From: Oscillospiraceae bacterium | Lineage (GTDB): Bacteria > Bacillota > Clostridia > Oscillospirales > Ruminococcaceae | Assembly (NCBI GenBank): GCA_018110855.1 | Contig: JAGBFZ010000092.1 | Coordinates: forward strand, 1-6,769 | Direction: 5' to 3' | Length of the DNA stretch: 6,769 bases | Shown here: piece after piece, positions 1-6,023 of the stretch | Position numbering within the stretch: the first letter of the stretch is position 1 | How the letters are laid out: every line of letters begins with the position of its first letter | Made by a program: the position numbers and the translations under genes | Notes under the pieces: model-generated | Database searches by the model: none | The model's input: only the letters and a program-made list of their open reading frames with translations | Told to the model about the DNA's origin: nothing

Positions 1-887
1 ATGTTCTTTCAAGAAAAGTTAAATTCAGAATTTCCACGCCTGCGGCTGCTGTGGTGATACTTGGCTGCTTCGGCGGAGGTATTGCCGCTTACGGAGCGGG
101 GCTTACCATTCCTCTGCTTTATGCTCCTCTCTGCGCTCTTGTATCATACCTTGTGAATCTCGGAAGAAAGTATGCGGAGGAAGCAGCGGAAAAACGCAAG
201 ATCACTGACGCATTCAAGAAATATGTTGCTCCTCAGGTGGTTGAGGAAATTGCCAAAAAGGGCGGCTATCAGATAAAGCTCGGCGGCGAAAACCGCAATA
301 TTGCAGTTCTTTTCGTGGATATCAGAGGCTTTACTCCCATGTCCGAAAGTCTTGAGCCTGAACAGGTGGTGGATATCCTCAACAGCTATCTGAATCTTAC
401 CACCAACGCCATTTTCAAAAACGGCGGCACTCTTGTCAAATTTATCGGTGACGCTACCATGGCGGTCTTTAACGCTCCCTTCGATCTGGATGACTATATT
501 TACAGGGCAGTTCGGACAGCGTGGGATATTGTCAGCGGAGGTAATGCCATTGAGAGCAAGTTCCTTGAAAAATACGGCAAATCCGTCAGCTTCGGCGTGG
601 GCGTGAACTGCGGTCCTGCGGTCGTGGGCAACATCGGCTGCGATTTCCGTATGGATTATACTGCCATCGGAGACACGGTCAACACAGCAGCCCGTCTTGA
701 AGCAAATGCAAAGCGAGGACAGGTGCTTATCAGCGAATATGTTTATGAGCAGGTCAAGGACAGGGTATCTGTGGAGCCTATCGGTGAGATCCCGCTGAAG
801 GGAAAATCCAAGGGAGTTTTCGTTTATTCCCTTACTGCGCTGAACGAGGAAGCTGAAAACAATACGGAAAAGGAGCCGGCAGTATGA
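1..887 (+). CDS. Class III adenylate cyclase, membrane-bound, probably CHASE2 type (5' truncated by window)
   Basis: The frame is open from base 3 to the TGA at 885-887, so the start lies outside the window; the GTG codons at 51 and 54 fall inside a membrane helix and are not the start. Two hydrophobic helices (about nt 39-92 and 102-164) are followed by a charged linker with KYVAPQVVEEI, the usual junction between a membrane sensor and a cyclase domain. The catalytic domain (about nt 290-830) is complete. It has the first metal Asp in FVDIRGFT (codon 318), the adenine-binding Lys and second metal Asp in VKFIGD (codons 438 and 450), Thr in the substrate-specifying position of YTAIGD (codon 660), and the transition-state Asn and Arg in NTAAR (codons 681 and 693). 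Thr at that position is typical of class IIIb adenylate cyclases. It should make cAMP from ATP on the cytoplasmic face as a dimer. The CHASE2 sensor is inferred from the layout and is not visible. The end overlaps the next gene by ATGA. Confidence 0.93.
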   Translation, partial: VLSRKVKFRISTPAAAVVILGCFGGGIAAYGAGLTIPLLYAPLCALVSYLVNLGRKYAEEAAEKRKITDAFKKYVAPQVVEEIAKKGGYQIKLGGENRNIAVLFVDIRGFTPMSESLEPEQVVDILNSYLNLTTNAIFKNGGTLVKFIGDATMAVFNAPFDLDDYIYRAVRTAWDIVSGGNAIESKFLEKYGKSVSFGVGVNCGPAVVGNIGCDFRMDYTAIGDTVNTAARLEANAKRGQVLISEYVYEQVKDRVSVEPIGEIPLKGKSKGVFVYSLTALNEEAENNTEKEPAV

Positions 888-1660
888 GCAGATTTCTTAT
901 TATCCCTAAGATAAATGAGCTTGAGGAAAGCCTGAGCCTTGCGGAGGAATATGGCTTCGGCTTTGAATACAATGACTTTTTCATTCCCGATGTTCTTGAT
1001 GACAGCGCACTTACAGATCGGCTCATCGGGATATATAAGTCTCACAGGCTCCCCGATCACTGCACCCTCCACGGCGCTTTTTTCGATGTTCTTGTTTTCA
1101 GCGATGACAGTGAGATAAGACGTATTTCCGAGCTGCGCATACGTCAGAGCCTTGATATTGCACGCAGGCTGGAAGTGAAGGGCGTCGTTTTCCACACTAA
1201 TCATAATCCCGCTCTTACTGCGGAGACTTATGTTAACCACTGGCTTGAACGCAACGAGGATTTCTGGAGGAAAATTCTTTCCGAATATTCCGATATACAG
1301 GTTTACATGGAGAATATGTTCGATGACTCTCCCCGTATGCTTGCGGCTCTGGCTGACAGGCTTTCGGATACAGACAATTTCGGGGTTTGCTTTGATTATG
1401 CTCATGCTGTTATTTTCGGCTCGGATATTGATGGCTGGGTGGACACGCTCGCACCATATGTGAAGCATATGCATATTAATGATAACGACCTGAAAAACGA
1501 TCTTCACCTTGCTGTGGGCGAGGGAAAGATCGACTGGGAGCATTTTAAGGACTGCTTTGAAGGCAAGCTGTCGGGGGCGGATTCGGTGCTTATCGAGACC
1601 TCTTCCATTGAAAGGCAGCGGCATTCTGCGGAATTTCTCAAAAATATGGGGCTGATCTGA
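884..1660 (+). CDS. TIM-barrel sugar phosphate isomerase/epimerase-like protein (AP endonuclease 2/xylose isomerase-like superfamily)
   Basis: A 258-residue cytoplasmic protein of the usual length for this family. Recognisable strand-end motifs occur in barrel order: LHGAFFD (His63), VVFHTNHNP (His104, His107), VYMENM (Glu143), FDYAHA (Asp171, His174), KHMHINDND (His197), HLAVGEGKIDW (His208, Glu213) and LIETSS (Glu238). These match the divalent-metal and substrate ligands of COG1082-type isomerases/epimerases. The same fold includes endonuclease IV and xylose isomerase, so the exact substrate cannot be read; a carbohydrate is most likely. The ATG at 884 overlaps the cyclase stop (ATGA) and has AAGGAG at 870-875 with 8 nt spacing, so the start is secure and translational coupling is likely. 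No terminator is obvious directly behind it, only a weak 4-bp hairpin at 1663-1678. Confidence 0.88.
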   Translation: MSRFLIIPKINELEESLSLAEEYGFGFEYNDFFIPDVLDDSALTDRLIGIYKSHRLPDHCTLHGAFFDVLVFSDDSEIRRISELRIRQSLDIARRLEVKGVVFHTNHNPALTAETYVNHWLERNEDFWRKILSEYSDIQVYMENMFDDSPRMLAALADRLSDTDNFGVCFDYAHAVIFGSDIDGWVDTLAPYVKHMHINDNDLKNDLHLAVGEGKIDWEHFKDCFEGKLSGADSVLIETSSIERQRHSAEFLKNMGLI

Positions 1661-1753
1661 TTTGCCGTGATAAAGCGGTATTGTAGATTTTGTTCAAATC
1701 ATTAAGGCGAAGAAGAAAAATTTGGGATTTGTTACAAACTTTTTCTAAAACTA

Positions 1754-1782
1754 TTGAAATTATTATTATCCTGTGTTATAAT
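1754..1782 (+). promoter_or_regulatory. Sigma-A-type promoter of the riboswitch leader
   Basis: TTGAAA (1754-1759) as -35 and TATAAT (1777-1782) as -10 are separated by exactly 17 bases. An extended -10 TG lies at 1774-1775. Transcription should start near 1789-1790, directly in front of the 5' strand of the aptamer's P1 helix (1791), a placement that supports both calls. Confidence 0.88.
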
Positions 1783-1790
1783 ACCCTTAA

Positions 1791-1884
1791 CAAATTAAAA
1801 GGCAAAACCGATGAAAGTCGGCGGCGCAAAGCACGAGCCTAAGCTGAAGAATTTTCGGGAGTATGGCGGTCGGGCTGCATTTGG
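1791..1884 (+). promoter_or_regulatory. GEMM-I riboswitch aptamer (cyclic di-GMP class I)
   Basis: All core elements occur in order. P1 is CAAAU (1791-1795) with AUUUG (1879-1883). The junction motif GGCAAAACC at 1801-1809 corresponds to the family's GGCAAACC with one extra A. P2 is CCGAU/GUCGG around a GAAA tetraloop (1812-1815). GCGCAAAGC (1824-1832) carries the core A expected to stack between the two ligand guanines (A1828). The 11-nt tetraloop receptor is present as CCUAAG (1838-1843) and UAUGG (1862-1866), separated by the P3 hairpin. GUCGGGCUGC (1869-1878) forms the 3' core. G1801 aligns with G20 of the Vibrio Vc2 aptamer, and G1802 with C1827 fits the G21-C46 pair. That points to cyclic di-GMP rather than the A20 variants (GEMM-Ib) that bind 3',3'-cGAMP. 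The alignment was made by eye from memory of the family. Confidence 0.92.
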
Positions 1885-1906
1885 TGGTTTTTCCGGTATG
1901 CAGTTC
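1872..1906 (+). promoter_or_regulatory. Predicted antiterminator helix of the riboswitch
   Basis: CTGCAT (1875-1880) is perfectly complementary to ATGCAG (1898-1903). The helix can extend by G1874-U1904, G1873-U1905 and G1872-C1906, with GG/CC pairing towards a U-rich loop. It uses bases from the aptamer's 3' core and P1 strand and also the left arm of the terminator, so it excludes both. This is the expected ligand-free structure (inference). Confidence 0.6.
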
Positions 1907-1936
1907 TGCCGGCATCTCCTTTTTTATTTTATTTTT
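1893..1936 (+). terminator. Predicted conditional intrinsic terminator in the leader
   Basis: ATGC (1898-1901) pairs with GCAT (1912-1915), and GG (1895-1896) with CC (1918-1919) across a small internal loop. The hairpin is followed at once by TTTTTT-A-TTTT-A-TTTTT (1920-1936). The stem is short and imperfect (a CCGG/CCGG register at 1893-1896 and 1909-1912 is an alternative). However, its position right after a riboswitch aptamer and the long T tract support a transcription attenuator. Confidence 0.62.
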
Positions 1937-1941
1937 GGAGG
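1937..1941 (+). promoter_or_regulatory. Ribosome binding site that sets the TTG start
   Basis: GGAGG lies directly behind the T tract and 8 nt before the in-frame TTG at 1950-1952. Neither the ATG at 1863 nor the one at 1977 has such a site. CTCC at 1916-1919 can pair with GGAG across a 17-nt loop, so translation could also be affected by the leader fold. Confidence 0.85.
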
Positions 1942-1949
1942 CGATCAAA

Positions 1950-4874
1950 TTGAGTTTACCCGCAAAATTTGCTGCTATGACCTTAAAGGCAAAGATCGCA
2001 GTTATCTGCGCTGCAGCAGCCGTGGTCGGCACCGCAGCTGTAATTGTTGGAGTTGCAGTTACAAAGGAGGACGCTTACAGAGTCCTCAAGGTTTTTGAAA
2101 TGGCAGGAACCTCGGTCATAACCCGTGAAAGCTCGGGAGAGCTTGACGCTTACGTTGGAATGAATCTGGAAAACGGAGACCTTCTTACTGTGGGCGAGGA
2201 AAGCACCTTACGCCTGTCTCTGGATAATGACAAGTACATCCTTCTTGATGAAGGCACAGTTATGAAGCTCAATGCTCAGGGCGATTCTGCTGACAGCAAA
2301 ACGACTATCGAGCTGAGAAAGGGTACTATTTTAAACGAGATCACCAAGCCCCTTTCCCCTGATTCCACATATGAGATCGCTACCCCCAAGGCTACCATGG
2401 CTGTCAGAGGCACCAGCTTCTCAGTTACCGTTACTGAGGACGGTGAAGGCGGCTATATCATTGACATAAACGCCTTTCAGGGAAAGGTCGAGGTTATTCT
2501 TCTTGATAAGAACGGTGAGCCTACCGATATGAAGGCTGTCGTTACTGCCGACAAGGCTCTCACAATCCACACCGAGGCAAATGCTGAAACAGGCAATCCC
2601 GCCGAGGTCGACGGTGTTTCAAGGTTTGTATGCAGAGACGAAGACGGCAATATCATTGAGTTAGCTGCTGAAGGCGATCCTCTGTATGATATACTCTATG
2701 AGCTTATTTCCGAGAATGTCAGATCAAATGCGATCCGTTCAAATGATTCAAGCCTGATGATACTTGACGAAAAGATCCTCCAAAAGCTCAGGGGCAGCAA
2801 GTCTGACAGCGGTGAAAAATCCGCATCCGAAACCTCTGCAGTTTCCACTGCGGCTGAAAGTCAGGAGTCCGAGGTAACAACAGTTTCCGAAGCAGAGGTA
2901 ACAACCGCTTCTGAGCCTGCGGAAACAACGGTGCCCGTCACTGAGGAGACCGAGCCTATATCTACCGAAACTGCATCAGTAACAGCTTCAGAGACGGTGA
3001 GCGATACAGCTCCCTCCGAAGATAATGTACAGCAGACTGTCATGACCGAGGCTCCCGCAGAAACTACCGTCCCCACTGTCAGCGAAACGACTTCCGCTGA
3101 AGCAGGTACTACAACGGCAGTTTCTGAAAAAGAGGAGGTTTCAGAAACCACAGCTTCCGAAACAAAGCCTTTTGTTACCCTGCCAAATTCTGAAAACACC
3201 TTTATGACTCTCCCGTCCGTTACTACATATACCGAAAGGGAGACTTCACAGACGACAGCACCTTCTTTCACAATACCCAATAATAACTTCACTTCCCAGA
3301 CTTCACCTACTACCTATAATACCTCTGTTTTTGAACCGATCATTGTGACCTCCGGCACCACTGCCTCTGAAACTATCCCCGAGGATACTACAGTGTCGTC
3401 AGAAGAAACCACCACTACTGCCGAGTCTGAAACGATCATATATTCAGTTTCCTTTGTATGCGAGGGAGAGGTCATTGCCACCAGAGAAGCTGAGGAAAAC
3501 GGCGTTGTTTCTGATATCCCGACTATCCCCGACAAAACAGGATATACTACCGCTAAGTGGGTTTACGGTGCTTATGAAGCCGAGTTCACTTCCTCCACTG
3601 TTATTACAGGCAATATGACTGTTACCGCTGAATATATTGCTGACAAATATAAGGTCACCTTTAGTGCAGACGGTGCTGACAGCGTTCCTGAGCCGATCTA
3701 TGTTGACTACGGCAAATCTGTTGAAACCGTTCCCCCCGTTCCTGCAAAAACAGGTCATACTCCCGTTAAGTGGGTTTACGGTGCTGATAATGCCGAGTTC
3801 ACTTCCTCCACTATTATTACAGGCAACATGACTGTTACCGCTGAATATACGGCAAACAAATATACTGTTACCTTTGTGGCAGAAGGCGTTGACAGCGTTC
3901 CTGCACCGATATTGGTTGAATACGGAAAGACCGTCACTGAGCTCCCCGAGATCCCTGCTAAAACAGACTATAAGGCAATTGAATGGGTTTACGGCGATGA
4001 TGATGCCACATTTGATACCTCGGTAATTATAAAGGGCGATCTTGAGGTAAGAGCTTCCTACAAGAAGCTATACACCGTTTCGTTTGTTACATCCTTTGAC
4101 GGCTCTGAGCTGGATTCGCAGCAGGTTGCTGAGGGTGAGCTTCCCGAACAGTTCGAAATTACAAACACAGCTGTTGATACCGATGGAGACGGTGTTTTTG
4201 ACTGGCTTCTCTGGAAATGGGATGAGCAGTTTGCGGCTATTTCTCCCATAACGGCTGAAATAACAATAACTGTGGAATATAGGGCATACAATAATATCGG
4301 AGAGTACAGGATAAGAGATATGCTTGCAGCAGATCAGGTTGTTATGCAGGGCTTGTATGATAAGGACGATCCTGAAACGATCTCTCTTCCTGCAAGCGGC
4401 AGCTTAGCTGATGGATACACTTTCGTAGGCTGGGGTGATGTTTCCAGCGGTGCATTCAATACAGGACTTATTCCCGGTGCTACCGAACCCTACCCTTACG
4501 ATGGCTCCATCTACGATCTGAGCAATCCTACACCCGGAGGTTCAACGGTCACTGTTAGATCAGATTACTCATCCTTTGCCTCCGATGTTGAATACAGAGC
4601 GGTCTATAAGAAGGCTTGCACCGTAACATGGAAGGATACCGACGGAAATATCATCACCGGTGCTGAACTTACAAAATATGTAAATACAGACACATTAAAA
4701 TCAACATCCTTTGACGTATTACTTTCCGAAGCACCTTCTCTCAGTCCTTCGTCCGCAGAAAAAACAATAAAATGGTACTACATAGAAGAAGGCTCAGAAT
4801 ATGAGCTGGAAAGTTCTGCAACATTCTCAGACAGCATTACGATTTATGCAAAGGAAGTTGCATCAACACCATAA
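1950..4874 (+). CDS. Membrane-anchored FecR-domain protein with Thr/Ser/Glu-rich linker and tandem Listeria-Bacteroides-type repeats
   Basis: The protein has 974 residues when started at TTG 1950, supported by GGAGG 8 nt upstream. Residues 1-14 are short and basic. One hydrophobic helix (about 15-38) acts as signal anchor, so the rest should lie outside the cell. A FecR-like beta domain covers about 68-210 with its hallmark ATPKATMAVRGTSFSV (144-159). FecR domains are known from periplasmic regulators and also occur in large surface proteins. No N-terminal anti-sigma domain is seen. Residues 283-495 are a low-complexity Thr/Ser/Glu/Val linker, plausibly glycosylated or wall-spanning. From 498 there are three clear repeats plus one degenerate repeat resembling InlB B-repeats (Listeria-Bacteroides repeat), then a beta-rich tail (779-974) with partial copies (GYTFVGWGD, EYRAVYKK). 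DTDGDG at 743-748 resembles a calcium loop. No LPxTG sorting signal, dockerin or C-terminal helix is present. The riboswitch leader implies control by cyclic di-GMP. An adhesin or envelope sensor role is inference. Confidence 0.9.
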   Translation: MSLPAKFAAMTLKAKIAVICAAAAVVGTAAVIVGVAVTKEDAYRVLKVFEMAGTSVITRESSGELDAYVGMNLENGDLLTVGEESTLRLSLDNDKYILLDEGTVMKLNAQGDSADSKTTIELRKGTILNEITKPLSPDSTYEIATPKATMAVRGTSFSVTVTEDGEGGYIIDINAFQGKVEVILLDKNGEPTDMKAVVTADKALTIHTEANAETGNPAEVDGVSRFVCRDEDGNIIELAAEGDPLYDILYELISENVRSNAIRSNDSSLMILDEKILQKLRGSKSDSGEKSASETSAVSTAAESQESEVTTVSEAEVTTASEPAETTVPVTEETEPISTETASVTASETVSDTAPSEDNVQQTVMTEAPAETTVPTVSETTSAEAGTTTAVSEKEEVSETTASETKPFVTLPNSENTFMTLPSVTTYTERETSQTTAPSFTIPNNNFTSQTSPTTYNTSVFEPIIVTSGTTASETIPEDTTVSSEETTTTAESETIIYSVSFVCEGEVIATREAEENGVVSDIPTIPDKTGYTTAKWVYGAYEAEFTSSTVITGNMTVTAEYIADKYKVTFSADGADSVPEPIYVDYGKSVETVPPVPAKTGHTPVKWVYGADNAEFTSSTIITGNMTVTAEYTANKYTVTFVAEGVDSVPAPILVEYGKTVTELPEIPAKTDYKAIEWVYGDDDATFDTSVIIKGDLEVRASYKKLYTVSFVTSFDGSELDSQQVAEGELPEQFEITNTAVDTDGDGVFDWLLWKWDEQFAAISPITAEITITVEYRAYNNIGEYRIRDMLAADQVVMQGLYDKDDPETISLPASGSLADGYTFVGWGDVSSGAFNTGLIPGATEPYPYDGSIYDLSNPTPGGSTVTVRSDYSSFASDVEYRAVYKKACTVTWKDTDGNIITGAELTKYVNTDTLKSTSFDVLLSEAPSLSPSSAEKTIKWYYIEEGSEYELESSATFSDSITIYAKEVASTP
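3441..4283 (+). repeat. Tandem protein repeats of about 70 residues (InlB B-repeat-like)
   Basis: Units start at the Tyr codons 3441, 3648, 3861 and 4071 (protein residues 498, 567, 638, 708). The common pattern is Y-x-V-(S/T)-F, then YGK, then a pro-rich P-x-x-P-x-K-T, then WVYG and a final (A/S)-x-Y. Units 1 and 2 are almost identical in their second halves: 3555-3635 and 3768-3848 differ at 5 of 81 bases. Unit 3 has diverged and unit 4 is degenerate, with a DTDGDGVFD insertion. Confidence 0.85.
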
Positions 4875-4891
4875 CAGACTGTGACATAAAA

Positions 4892-4929
4892 AAACAATCT
4901 CCCATGGCAGCAGCCATGGGAGATTGTTT
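4892..4929. terminator. Bidirectional intrinsic terminator between convergent genes
   Basis: A perfect 17-bp stem (4892-4908 with 4913-4929) encloses the loop AGCA. It lies 17 bases after the FecR-type stop and 18 bases after the end of the opposite-strand membrane gene. Read on the minus strand it is followed by a continuous run of T (complement of the A run 4888-4894). On the plus strand the T-rich part is weaker (GTTTATGCATTT), so it should work best for the minus-strand gene. Confidence 0.93.
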
Positions 4930-4947
4930 ATGCATTTAAGATTTCAA

Positions 4948-5916
4948 TCAGCTCTCGGAATCCTCTTCTGTGGTTTCCTCGGCTTCTGTTTCGGACTCGG
5001 AGGTATTATCTGTATCGCTTTCGGTCTCTTCGTTATCACTCTCGGAGCTTGCGGTTTCGGAGTTTTTTTCCTCTGCCAGCTTATCGGAGAGCTTGTCAAG
5101 TTTTTCCTTTGCGCTTTCGATGGTCTTGAATATGGGATATTCTATGGAGAAATAGGTGTAGCTCCAGCTTCCGTCTGTTATATCGTACACAAGCTGCCCG
5201 TTCTCCTCGGTGAGATTTTTCGCTTCGTCAAAATAGACCTCGCCGTTGATTATCATTTTTGTGCCGCTCCACTCGCAGTCAAACTCGGTGGGCTTGGGAG
5301 CCTGCTTTACAAGCTTTTTGATGGTTGTGTCCATTTTGATAAAGCCCTTATCCAAATCAAGGGTATTGGGCTGGACATAGACGCAAAGCTTTCCTGTGGA
5401 CTTGTTCTGAACGTCAAGTATATAGTACCTGAACGCTCCCGAGGGGGAAACGCCTCTTTCGATAAGCGTATCGGTGGTGGTAACTCTGAACACGTTCATT
5501 ACTAAGAAAAAGGCTATTCCGCCGAGTATGTACATCAGCAGGAATATTGTTCCGAAGATGGTTTTTGCGGTCTCGTTCATATGACAGCAGAAAAAGCCGA
5601 ACAGCGTTACCACCGCTGCGGGCAGCAGCAATGGCCAGTTTCCCCAGTCAAGCAGCAGCAACGGGAAGAACAGCACCATATTCACCATGCCGTATATACA
5701 GGTGAGGGGCGATTTTCTTGTGTAGAGAAACAAGAGGCATATCAGGGCGGAGAATATTGACCCGACTATTGCAAATTCCTTCCGGCTCACATACTCGATA
5801 TCGTAGAAAAACACATGGTAATCAAAATATGCCAGCACTATGGAATATATCACTCCAAGAAGGCTCACTCCGATACGGAACCATTTATTGGTCACGACCG
5901 TCATAAATTTATTCAT
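4948..5916 (-). CDS. Polytopic membrane protein of unknown function with acidic C-terminal tail
   Basis: I do not recognise this 322-residue protein. The N-terminal half has five likely transmembrane helices (about residues 14-31, 47-65, 72-90, 94-111 and 117-141). Residues 145-265 form a soluble mixed domain with several Trp/Tyr positions (EFDCEWSGTKMIINGEVYF, DGSWSYTYFSIEYP). A Lys/Glu-rich helix (266-284) and a strongly acidic Ser/Glu/Thr/Asp tail (285-322) follow. The predicted soluble part has no catalytic motif I can name. The ATG at 5914-5916 has GGAG (complement of 5927-5930) 10 nt upstream. The gene has its own promoter and a strong terminator, so it is probably monocistronic. The Ser/Glu/Thr tail resembles in composition the linker of the convergent FecR-type protein, but that is low-complexity similarity only. 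Confidence 0.85.
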   Translation of the reverse strand: MNKFMTVVTNKWFRIGVSLLGVIYSIVLAYFDYHVFFYDIEYVSRKEFAIVGSIFSALICLLFLYTRKSPLTCIYGMVNMVLFFPLLLLDWGNWPLLLPAAVVTLFGFFCCHMNETAKTIFGTIFLLMYILGGIAFFLVMNVFRVTTTDTLIERGVSPSGAFRYYILDVQNKSTGKLCVYVQPNTLDLDKGFIKMDTTIKKLVKQAPKPTEFDCEWSGTKMIINGEVYFDEAKNLTEENGQLVYDITDGSWSYTYFSIEYPIFKTIESAKEKLDKLSDKLAEEKNSETASSESDNEETESDTDNTSESETEAEETTEEDSES

Positions 5917-5960
5917 AATGTAAACGCTCCAATCGTTTTATTATTGTACTCCATATTACC

Positions 5961-5988
5961 ATTATATCAGATTTATTGAATAATTCAA
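5961..5988 (-). promoter_or_regulatory. Promoter of the membrane protein gene
   Basis: On the minus strand, TTGAAT (5988-5983) and TATAAT (5966-5961) are 16 bases apart, with an extended -10 TG (TGATATAAT). Transcription should start near 5954, giving a leader of about 38 nt. The -35 box overlaps the small palindrome TTGAATAATTCAA (5976-5988), a possible operator. Confidence 0.72.
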
Positions 5989-6023
5989 CAACAATATGGT
6001 TACAATTCGGGGTGAAATCGGTA

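Larger units (their letters stand above)
1661..1949 (+). other. Regulatory intergenic leader region
   Basis: This 289-base stretch has no credible gene. The first 90 bases are AT-rich and featureless apart from a weak hairpin at 1663-1678 (GCCG/CGGT, 8-nt loop). The rest holds, in order, a promoter, a GEMM-I aptamer, an apparent antiterminator/terminator pair and the ribosome binding site of the FecR-type gene. An open frame reaches back from the gene to ATG 1863, but those extra 29 codons are structured leader RNA and not protein. Confidence 0.85.

Noticed and set aside
824..1624. Long open frame of 266 codons on the minus strand
   Set aside because: It lies antisense to the isomerase-like gene, which has clear family motifs and a good ribosome site; the reverse frame shows no family features.
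1663..1678. Hairpin GCCG/CGGT after the isomerase-like gene as a terminator
   Set aside because: It has only four pairs, an 8-nt loop and no solid T run, which is too weak to call.
3180..3215. LPNSE/LPSVT segments as sortase signals
   Set aside because: They are in the middle of the linker, do not match LPxTG, and are not followed by a hydrophobic helix and basic tail.
2861..3292. Ser/Val-rich open frame on the minus strand
   Set aside because: It is the antisense of the Thr/Ser/Glu linker; biased composition keeps the reverse frame open.
4924..5505. Plus-strand open frame of 193 codons with hydrophobic stretches
   Set aside because: It is the antisense of the membrane protein and begins inside the terminator hairpin, with no ribosome site.
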